From: Adiantum capillus-veneris
Lineage: Eukaryota > Streptophyta > Polypodiopsida > Polypodiales > Pteridaceae
Length of the DNA: 64,000 bases
Assembly (NCBI GenBank): GCA_014529385.2
Contig: CM043944.1
Span: 59,710,268 to 59,774,267 of the forward strand
Direction: 5' to 3'
Under the pieces are notes generated by a model. The model had not been told where the DNA came from. It saw only the letters and a list, made by a program, of their open reading frames with translations, and searched no databases. Positions 56,466-64,000 of the stretch are shown piece by piece. Numbering within the stretch: position 1 is the stretch's first letter; every line of letters begins with the position of its first letter. Position numbers and translations under genes: made by a program.

Positions 56466-57061
56466 ATTACAATATTATCAAAGCTACTTGGTCTAGCTGT
56501 AAGGAGGACGGCTATTTTATTCTCATTTGGAGCTTGTACCGGAACATAACCGAGTTGGGTTGAGATACTTCAAGTTTCTTAATTTTGCATAGTGAGACCA
56601 TAAAGTTGAATTTCGAGGCTCATTTTGGAGTGCTTACCTCGAGCACCAAAAAAATGCTCTAGGGTTTGCCAAGCATGAAGAGCGGACATAGCATCATCAA
56701 TGTGGTGGAGAAGTCATCTTCGAGGGCTGTGATGACAATTTCAAGTGCTTGCTTATCTTCGGCTTATTGTTGAGCATTCAAGGTTTGTATCGAGATTTTC
56801 TTCGAGCCAAATGGCGATTCTACAATGCCCCAAAGATTCTTTCTCACAAGTATTCCCTTTACTTTTGTTCGTAATGTGTGAAACCTGATGCCATTAAACT
56901 TGTCAGTGTTCTTGGTGGACATTGTGTGTAAAGCACGATCTTAGCAAATGAGTTGGCAATGTTTAACTCTTCAGTTTTGGAATGCAAAAATGGTGGAGTC
57001 TATTAGTTCAAATAGTGCATACACAATAGTACCATTGTAATTATGACGTACTAATTACTTG

Positions 57062-57076
57062 TTGGCTCTGATGCCA
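57062..57076 (-). promoter_or_regulatory. copia primer-binding site, initiator tRNA-Met
   Basis: TGGCATCAGAGCCAA on the minus strand, 2 nt past the LTR end CTAACA. One base differs from TGGTATCAGAGCCAA. Confidence 0.82.
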
Positions 57077-57078
57077 CA

Positions 57079-57464
57079 TGTTAGTGCTATGGTGCATATG
57101 GATAGGCAAATGTGGCATTCATCATTGTGTGAGCACCAAGGAAATAGAGAGAGTAGATTAAATGGAGAGTACTCAATATGATGAAATGAACCTTGCTTGA
57201 TTGATTGGAATTAGAGAAAGAATACAAGTTTAGCATAATGGTTTTATATAGGCTTTAGATGGAAAGTGGTAATAAATAGTGAAAGTGATATGCACCACTT
57301 GTGGCAAGGGGAAAATAGCATGTGTCTATAATGTGTATCATGCGTGAGAAGAATGTGTTCGGGAATACTATGTAAGAAGTTTGTATCCATAAGGATGCAT
57401 GCTAATATGCTTAGCTTTATGGATTGCTCACATACTGGGTGTAAGCTAAAGGCTTACTCCAACA
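57079..57464 (-). repeat. copia LTR (386 bp)
   Basis: On the minus strand it begins TGTTGGAGTAAGCC and ends GCACTAACA. A TATATAAAA box lies near 57241-57249. No second copy is in the window. Confidence 0.8.
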
Positions 57465-57508
57465 TTTAGTCCTCCTAAATGAAAAAAACTTAGTTTCAAA
57501 GGACGAAG

Positions 57509-57710
57509 TGTTATGGATATGGGATTTGTACATTTATTATTTACTTTTGAGCATTGAAGAATCTATAAATGAAATACGTGCAAGAGAAAAATGCTCATTC
57601 TTGCACAAGGGGAGATTGCACCCAGCGTTCGTCTTATTCTTCTCTCTTCTCTCTCACCGTGCCAGCGTAGCACCCTGCTCTAGGAGGTGCTCCGACACGT
57701 TCTCCATCGC

Positions 57711-57756
<46 letters not shown>

Positions 57757-57873
57757 CATGTTGAGCTTGATTATGTGCATGTGCGACGACTCTGGTATGT
57801 CAATTTATCGTTTTATGGTATGTATTGTGCTATTTTAGTATTTTGCAGGGCCCTCGCACATCCGTTTGTAGCA
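57509..57873 (+). repeat. possible second LTR, plus strand
   Basis: The segment TGTTATGGAT ... TTTGTAGCA lies immediately upstream of a perfect plus-strand PBS. Its left end is chosen only by the TG. It contains a (GT)n run at 57714-57754. Confidence 0.4.
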
Positions 57874-57874
57874 G

Positions 57875-57886
57875 TGGTATCAGAGC
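57875..57886 (+). promoter_or_regulatory. primer-binding site, initiator tRNA-Met, plus strand
   Basis: A perfect TGGTATCAGAGC. No gag or pol follows on this strand, so it marks a truncated element or the right edge of a deleted one. Confidence 0.7.
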
Positions 57887-58113
57887 TGAGGCTACGCTCC
57901 AGAGATTGCAGATTCGGATAACCAAAAACTAGGTGCTCTTGTTTTCTTCCGGTTTTCAAAATTTATAATTCTATGTCCTTGTTTTATATTATCTTTTTCA
58001 TGCAAATATGGCGTTAATCCTTCATTAATTTATAATTAGTGAAAGATAATCTGAATAAGATAGTAGAAATGATAATTTTATACTATAAGCAAAGTTTACA
58101 TAATATTAACGTG

Positions 58114-58269
<156 letters not shown>

Positions 58270-58284
58270 TATATACATATACCA

Positions 58285-58718
58285 ATTTAGGGCGGAAGCA
58301 AAGGGATAATAAAGAGAACACAGAGACAATGGATACAACACAGAGATAATGGATACACAGTAAAACCTTGAAGATCCTTGTATTGACAATGGTGGTAAAT
58401 AGTTACAATGGGTAAAGGTATGAGGGCTATGGAGATGATAACGAGATAATAACGAAAGGTTAGTAAGCTTGCTAAAAAAACTCTCTCCTTACAATGAAGC
58501 AAGGCCTCCGTTTTATAGCGGATTGAGCACTTGCGTGATATTTACGTGAGTCGACGTGTTACATTTTTAGGTAAAGTACCTTTTTACATTAGTGGGTTTT
58601 GCTTGCATCATTGCTGATCTTTCTTTATTCCTTCTCTATGACATCAGTGCTTTGGTCACTTTTTATTTGAGAAAGAAGATCTGTAATATTATTTTTATGC
58701 ATCATTGCTTATCTTTCT
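58285..58718 (-). promoter_or_regulatory. presumed pararetroviral intergenic/promoter region
   Basis: Downstream (minus strand) of the RT-RNase H stop there are no genes. A TATAAAA box at 58517-58511 lies in CCGCTATAAAACGGAGG, then a pyrimidine-rich leader follows. The region ends near 58284 in TTGGTAT, the first bases of an initiator-Met primer site, which then passes into the AT microsatellite. This fits a caulimovirid intergenic region; an LTR would look similar. Confidence 0.5.
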
Positions 58719-58792
58719 TTATTCCTTCTCTATGACATCAGTGCTTTGGTCACTTTTTATTTGAGAAAGAAGATCTGTAATATTATTTTTAT
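58605..58792. repeat. 94-bp tandem duplication at the pol 3' end
   Basis: 58605-58698 and 58699-58792 are almost identical (GCATCATTGCT.ATCTTTC... TTATTTTTAT). The copy boundary lies at the RNase H stop codon, so the end of the ORF is duplicated as non-coding sequence. Confidence 0.93.
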
Positions 58793-59585
58793 GCCCGGGA
58801 ATATATTCATAGGAAATATTGAAGTGTCTGAGCTTGTAGGCCCATCGGTAAATTCGAGCATTCCCAACTTTACCAGCATTCTTTTCTTTTAGAAATTTAT
58901 CAAAGTGTTTGAGGTCACTTCGAAGTGTAAAAGGAATTCCTATAAGAAATAGGCGAAATGATAAAACAACATTGACTCTCGCCAAAAGTTCTTTTTGAAT
59001 TGAATGGTACTGGATCTCTCCATCCTTGAAGCGCCCTGAAGCCCATCGGCAGATGATGGGGGTTCCATTATGATCTTCACAAAGAATGCCTCCCCATGCT
59101 TCCTCAGAGGCATCGGAATAAACCATAAGAGTTTTATCAATAGGGATGTTGAGGGGAGGACGATTCTGACAAACCCGCTTGATCTTCATCACTGCCTGTG
59201 ATAGCTCATCAGAGCAAAAGAATTTTTTACCTCTTTCAAGACTTTTGAAGGGTAATAAGTCTTTGGCCACTTGAGGGTAGTGAGGAGAAATCCACTGTAA
59301 ACATCCAATAAAAGATTGGACTTCTTTGCGATCCTTGAGTTTATTGGGAAAACTTTGTAGCTTGTGCAATACATGTTCTTGCATTTTAATGCATCCTGCA
59401 AAAATTTCAATTCCCAAAAACTCGACCTGTGGCTTACAGAGCTCTATCTTTTTTAAGCTTAGTACCAACCTTGTCTTGTGCAACTTTTGTATAAAGAGTT
59501 GAAGGTGCTTGACATGGCTCTGAACATCTTTAGAGTAGATCAAGATATCATCAATATAGAGAAGTAGAAATTCTACAATCAACAA
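58719..59585 (-). pseudogene. caulimovirid-like RT (C-terminal part) and RNase H
   Basis: An endogenous viral or retroelement relic. The 288-codon frame opens at the RT palm motif LLLYIDDILIYSKD, follows with QSFIGCLQWISPHYP, and then an RNase H with MVYSDASEEAWGG (D), IQKELLAR (E) and FTLRSDLKHF (D). No integrase follows, which separates it from gypsy elements and fits Caulimoviridae. It is frameshifted from the RT N-terminal half. Assignment to family by motif style only. Confidence 0.65.
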
Positions 59586-60044
59586 AGAGAATTTCTATCC
59601 GTTCCTGACAGAGAGAAGGAGCTGGCTTGAGTCCCATAGGAAGCACATTCCACTCGTACATACCTTGGGGGACAACAAAACTGGTTTTGTATCTGTCATG
59701 AGGCTTGATCTTGAACTTCCAGAAGCCACTCTTTAGGTCAAACTTAGAAAAGACCCGACAATTCTTTATCCTTCGTAGCAATTCATCTTTTAGGGGCAAA
59801 GGAAATCTTTTGTGTTCCAGCCAGTCATTGATAGGTTTGTAATTAATCACCAATCTCTTTTTTCCTTTTTTTGTTTAGAGTGATTATTTACATAAAATGC
59901 CTGACATGCGAATTCATCGTTGGATGAAGCAATTAATCTATCTGCAACAAGATGATTAATCTCCTCATGACATAACTTAGTGTCCTCTAGAGACATACCA
60001 AGATGTGTAGCCTTAAGCCCTGTCGGCTTAGGGTCACCAGACAA
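59551..60044 (-). pseudogene. caulimovirid-like RT N-terminal half, frameshifted
   Basis: Two short frames. 59551-59853 has VINYKPINDWLEHKRFPLP, FSKFDLKSGFWKFKI and YEWNVLPMGLKPAP, the EWNVLP.GLK wording being typical of pararetroviral RT. The preceding frame 59847-60044 has a linker. The frame shifts against the palm frame near 59570. Confidence 0.65.
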
Positions 60045-60059
60045 AGAGATCCAATATTC

Positions 60060-61212
60060 TTATCTGTCCCAAAAGGCCAATGGGTTGTCACTTGTTTGTT
60101 GTGCAAGCTGAGAAGCAATGTCCTCAAGTTGGTTAGAGTATTTGATCCTTTCATCAACAAACCATTGTAAAAACCGTTCATCTTTGTGAGGATTTGGGAG
60201 CATGGGAACTACTCCCCCCAGTAAAAAATATCCACGTGGCTTAGTGAGGACATTATAGGGAAGATCATCCAGAGAAAAGTGAATAGAAGCATCATGTTGA
60301 ATAGTAAATGTGGTAAGCTGGGAAATTAGATCAGCGCCAATGGTAAGATCTGTATTAGGATGAGGATGTAAATACAAATACATTTGTATCTTAGCAGTCC
60401 CTAATGCCAGCTTACAAAGAACTATTTTGTTGATGCGTCCCTTTGAATTATCAGCATATGAACAGTGATGCCATAAGACAGACTTTGGACAAGATGTGCT
60501 GGAACCAATGATTGGTTGATATAGGAAAGAACAGAGCCAGAATCCCAAAGAGCATCCAATTGAAAGGATTGTTCTTGGGTAAATTTAATCCATACCTCAG
60601 AATAGTATGCTCTGTTGTAGGCAGGATTGAACTGAGGATATGGCATCCATTGATATTGCGTCCGGGGATCAAATCTATTGTGGGTTTATTAGCAATTTGT
60701 GCCAATGCAGCGATCTCAGACAAATGTTGAACTATCCCATAGACTTGATCTATTTTGGCTTCAGTAGCTGCAAGTTGGGATTGAACAAATAGCAACTGAA
60801 GATGGAGTTGTTCACATTTAGTGCTTACCTGTTGGATGGCTTCTAAGATGGCTTTGTCATTCTTACTACAAATTTGTATGTAGTTAGCTGCTTCATTTAT
60901 CGAATGTGAAGCTGATGTAGATGCATCTGGATGGACCGGTGAAGTAGGGATTTGATTGCGAGAATGACTTCGTTCTTCATAGTTATGCATGACTTCTTGC
61001 CTTTGATTTCTTGTAGTAGGCCTAAGTCTTGGATGCATAAATTCTTTCCATTCTTGTTGAGCGATGGTATTTTCTTGCTTAACCATATTTGTTAGCGGGT
61101 CGTCGCGACGGACGTCTGCAACATAGCTCTTTTGTACTAACATAATGTCAATATGCAAGGAAGCGACTCGGGGTGGGGCACGGAGACTTAATGAGAGTGT
61201 CGATCTCACCAA
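60060..61212 (-). pseudogene. caulimovirid-like aspartic protease and upstream coiled-coil region
   Basis: The 61212-60451 frame has a Glu/Gln-rich region and a coiled coil (QSQLAATEAKIDQVYGIVQH). An overlapping frame (60646-60422) gives LDALWDSGSVLSYINQSLVP, a retropepsin D-S-G site. Frame 60548-60060 continues the protease (LTIGADLISQLTTF). At least two frame changes occur. No movement-protein or coat zinc finger is visible, so this is a partial genome. Confidence 0.55.
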
Positions 61213-61646
61213 AGTGAACTAAAGGACTACTCGTTCTTATGACAAAAACAAATCAACCACTTCCTAGTCAGACAATCAGTATGCGTCCATTCTCATTAGG
61301 AAATTTCGGAGGTCATTTGGAGGGCTATATGAAGGAGAGAGAAAATAGAGCGCGTCCAATGAGCAGAAGGGCTACATTACGTAGGAAAATACGTGGAAAG
61401 ACTCAAAAAATAGGAAAATATCCTAAAAACTTTCATGAATCTAGGTTTGTGGCATCGTAACTTCTTTGGTTTTACCGAGCTGTTAGGTGCATGTGTGGTC
61501 CCACTGCTGATATTCTCTTATGGTCATTAACGTACTGGAGGGTGACCATTAAGCCCACACAAGATATTGGAATTCTAAAACACTTTCTCTCCATTAGGAT
61601 GCTTTCAAAGCGAATCTTCCTTCACTAAATCTTTTCTCTCAGAGCT
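61213..61646 (+). other. 5' flank of the two-exon gene
   Basis: A basic 73-codon ORF at 61239-61460 has no family resemblance. The rest is non-coding in appearance, and I identify no certain promoter element. Confidence 0.35.
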
Positions 61647-63089
61647 ATGGCTTCCACGTCTTCTCGCCCAAGAAGCTCTTGGTGTTTATGGTCTCTCACA
61701 CTAACTACCAACACCTGCACTTTTCCTAGAAGGCCAAGTAGTAGCATATCCTCAATTACAATATCAACTTCAATAAGTGCAGAGAACCAATGGGTTGGAC
61801 AAAGGATAAACAAAGGTTCATGGGTCCTCATGCAACCAAGAAGAGCCAAGAGGTCTAGTGCTATCAATGTTTACCGCTCAGCATGGAAGGTCAGAGTGTT
61901 GGATTTCAAAGTTGAAATCGGCAAAAGATCTGTAAAGGAAGTTCTTGTTCAGAATGTGTTTACCCATCCAGACATGATAGCAAATGGTGGAAATGTGTCA
62001 GATATACATCAACCACGTTGCAATTGTAAGTATTCTTGACATCTCAACTGCATTTGATTTGTCATTTCACTTATTGATACTCTCATTATAACTTTTCTTA
62101 TATATTTTGCAACGTTTATCCCTCTTCTTATGAGCAATGGCTCCATTCTTCACATCTCAACTACATTAGATTTGTCATTTTGACTTATTGATACTCTTAG
62201 TTTAACTCGTGTTATATATTTTGCAGATGTTTATCCCTCTTCTTATGAGCAATGGGAGCCTGTGGAGTGCATAATAGGCCTCTTCCTTGTTGTTCATGTC
62301 CACATTGGTTCTCTACAGTATTTAGGGAGAAGCAGCAAAAACCTAGCTGATGAAGGAATATTTTTCTATGACCACTTCTACCAACTCTGCCCAGGGAATA
62401 AGAATGGCATGTTGGTGAAAGTGCCTCTACCAACATATTGGAACACTGTGGGCTGGCCTATTCCTGAGGAAACAATGGTGGAGGCAATGCGAAGTAAGCT
62501 CTACAAGGATATACAGAGGTTTCTACGTAGCTCTATTCCCACCAAACTGGTTAGAATTGCAAACTTTTGTCCTGCTACACTGTTCATAGAGTTGTTTCAT
62601 AACTACAATATACGTGTTACGAAAACTAGCTTCATGTGCAAGTCATTTCAGCAGTCATCCTGTGACAAACTTCTTGACAGAGGATGGTATGTAAAGGAAG
62701 AGATTGGCATACGGTGCGAGGTTACGCTTGACACTCTAGTTGTCAAGTACATGATTGCAAGCCAATCACTGTTAGTCTCCTTTTGGTATATGCGATCACA
62801 AATGCTCAGAGGTAAGTACATTCCTATGGACCAGGTTTCTGCAGGTTTGGAAGATAATCTTGCTGTGGATGTGGAAGTGATTGATAAAGAGCAAGGCCTA
62901 ATGTTGGTGGTTACAATAAGGGAGCTATGTAGTCTTCTGCAGTTGTGGCACGACATAATTGAAGAGTCAATGGACAGGGACCTTTCAGATTTTTCCTTTT
63001 TCCTAACTGGTCGTAAGCTGATGCGGCGTAGGAAAAAAGATATTTTCTGCAAAGAGTTGGATGGTTGGGTTGAGATAGTGTCAATGTAA
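61647..63089 (+). CDS. two-exon protein-coding gene of unknown function
   Basis: Exon 1 is 61647-62025 (ATGGCT start context) and ends at TT/GTAAGT. The intron is 62026-62226, ending TTTTGCAG. Exon 2 is 62227-63089, and the frame is kept across the phase-1 junction. The product is about 413 residues. The N-terminus is Ser/Thr-rich (residues 1-45) and may be a transit peptide; then comes WKVRVLDFKVEIGKRSVKEV. The C-terminal part is mixed, with KEQGLMLVVTIRELCSLLQL and a basic tail (TGRKLMRRRKKDI). No catalytic motif or family is recognised. Confidence 0.6.
62041..62268 (+). repeat. ~114-bp tandem duplication across intron and exon 2 start
   Basis: Copy 1 (62041-62153) and copy 2 (62154-62268) share ATCTCAACT, TTGATACTCT, TTATATATTTTGCA and TTATCCCTCTTCTTATGAGC. 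Copy 2 carries the acceptor TTTTGCAG; copy 1 reads TTTTGCAA at the same place, so its acceptor AG is lost and its exon-like 3' part stays in the intron. Confidence 0.9.
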
Positions 63090-63212
63090 CAGAGATTCTT
63101 GTGAACCCAAGTGTATACGAATGACTTTCAATACATGAAGTTTTTTTGAGCTCATTTGTCAATTGTGCTTTGTGAATATAAGTGTTCTTGAAATACATCT
63201 CTTTAGCCATTG

Positions 63213-63215
63213 CCA

Positions 63216-63273
<58 letters not shown>
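63213..63273. repeat. (CT)n microsatellite
   Basis: About 30 CT units with one GT interruption, lying between the 3' ends of the two convergent genes. Confidence 0.93.
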
Positions 63274-63306
63274 AATGTTAGGCAAGACAAAGACATGATA
63301 GAAGAG

Positions 63307-63883
63307 TCATCTTAATTCATTAGAAAGTACAAACTCGTCCGTGAACAATGGACTGAGATACAATTTCTGTAAGTATGGAATCAAAATGTCTTCAAGGTAA
63401 AAATCAAAGGTATGCCCCTCAAAAGAGGGTGGTGAGATAGTTGTTCCTGGTGGATTTAGTTCTCCCTTTTCAGGAGTATCATCAATCAGTAGTGTATTAT
63501 TTGCATCAAAGGGTACATCAATTTGGCTAAACGGTTTGTATAAAAGAGGTAAGTGTGGTTTTTTAGGGTGGTAGTGGCCCTTGACGGTAACGCATTTTCT
63601 TTGATCATACAAAAAGGCAAAATCTGACGTGTGAGCGCCGCATACACCGCAAACTATTGTAACTAGTGGCAACAAGTTTTGCCTTTGCATTGAAGACCAT
63701 ACTGCAACTCTGAAGTGCGGAAGAAGACACTGAATAAATTCTTTGGTTCTTGGACGGACCACGACTCCAGACCACGACTCAACAAGTTCCCATTCGAAAT
63801 GTTTGCAAATCCTCGAAGGGGTCTGCTATACCCAAAGGCACGCGCATCAGCAACAATCCATTGATGTCCAAGATAATCAACCT
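63307..63883 (-). pseudogene. FCP1/SCP-like (NIF-type HAD) phosphatase, last exon, frame-disrupted
   Basis: On the minus strand the exon starts after TTTTACAG (acceptor ending at 63884). It encodes LIILDINGLLLMR, HAD motif I in D-x-N-G form, where FCP1-type enzymes normally have D-x-D-G. Further on come VRPRTKEF, FRVAVWSS (motif II), a Cys-rich CGVCGAH stretch and LLIDDTPEKGELNPPGT (motif III). Such phosphatases remove phosphate from Ser residues. A 13-bp tandem repeat at 63757-63782 shifts the frame between motif I and VRPRTKEF, and a TGA adjoins it. The stop after SNELR is at 63307-63309. Confidence 0.75.
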
Positions 63884-64000
63884 CTGTAAAAGTTGACAAG
63901 TACATATAAGTAGTTAGAAGCTGAACATATTTTGCCATACTTGAATAGACATTACCGGAACAACCGTATCTACAGGTAGCAAGGGTCCATACTGGGTCTC
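63884..64000 (-). other. intron of the phosphatase gene (partial)
   Basis: Upstream of the acceptor the minus strand is T-rich and non-coding; the gene's 5' exons lie outside the window. Confidence 0.5.

Larger units (their letters stand above)
56466..57464 (-). mobile_element. truncated Ty1/copia element abutting the PPR gene
   Basis: A minus-strand LTR (57079-57464), an initiator-Met PBS and the start of gag, ending at the PPR array. Gag reads from about 56925 (minus): STKNTDKFNGIRFHTLRTKV, KNLWGIVE, ALEIVITALEDD, with stops. The rest of the element is missing. Confidence 0.8.

Noticed and set aside
52594-56466. Many 75-150-codon minus-strand ORFs across the PPR gene
   Set aside because: Shadows of the near-identical PPR units; they repeat with the same 306-bp period.

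Overview
This is a nuclear segment of a land plant. The evidence is spliceosomal introns with GTAAGT/AG ends, a PLS-class pentatricopeptide-repeat (PPR) gene, and dense Ty1/copia and Ty3/gypsy LTR retrotransposons, several with initiator-Met-tRNA primer sites. There are also plant CACTA (TNP2/DUF4218), tRNA-derived SINE-like, MITE-like and caulimovirid-like remnants. A fern or another retroelement-rich non-seed plant is my best guess, from the PPR style and the repeat landscape. That is inference, and nothing here names a species.

Layout. 1-6.1 kb: decayed copia protease, a coiled-coil ORF that may be a transposon remnant, and long CT/GT microsatellites carrying two tandem copies of a tRNA-like SINE-type unit. 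6.1-11.7 kb: one degenerate Ty1/copia element with LTRs, PBS, gag, protease, integrase, RT and RNase H. 11.7-16.9 kb: almost gene-free, with a degenerate 51-bp tandem array. 17.0-20.0 kb: 3' end of a chromodomain gypsy element, then a 1.2-kb LTR followed directly by a new PBS. 20-24.3 kb: tandem repeats and a CACTA transposase remnant. 24.3-40.6 kb: an old gypsy element (here element B, plus strand) interrupted at 24555-33721 by a young complete gypsy element (element N, minus strand). Element N has a two-RNase-H, Tat-like layout, a 4-bp target duplication, near-identical LTRs and an extra ORF upstream of gag. 40.9-42.3 kb: an inverted partial copy of element B that keeps the empty insertion site. 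42.3-46.9 kb: a third gypsy remnant (element C) bounded by two inverted copies of a 245-bp repeat. 46.9-52.2 kb: low-copy-looking sequence with a nested inverted-repeat/SINE/MITE locus and weak hypothetical ORFs.

The likely cellular genes lie on the right. A PPR gene at 52.4-56.4 kb consists of 13 near-identical 306-bp SPL units and appears cut off by an inverted copia fragment. A two-exon gene of unknown function lies at 61.6-63.1 kb, with a duplicated intron/exon junction. An FCP1/SCP-like phosphatase pseudogene at 63.3-63.9 kb (minus strand) runs off the window. Between them, 58.3-61.2 kb (minus strand) is a frameshifted protease-RT-RNase H block with caulimovirid-like (endogenous pararetrovirus) features.

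There is no operon logic here. The window is mainly a record of nested transposition, microsatellite expansion and tandem duplication, with a few host genes. The points most worth following are the extra 5' ORF of the young gypsy element and its pattern of stop codons without frameshifts; the PPR repeats, which differ at the RNA-code positions; a duplicated splice acceptor; and tandem integrase zinc modules. All alignments and percentages were read by eye.
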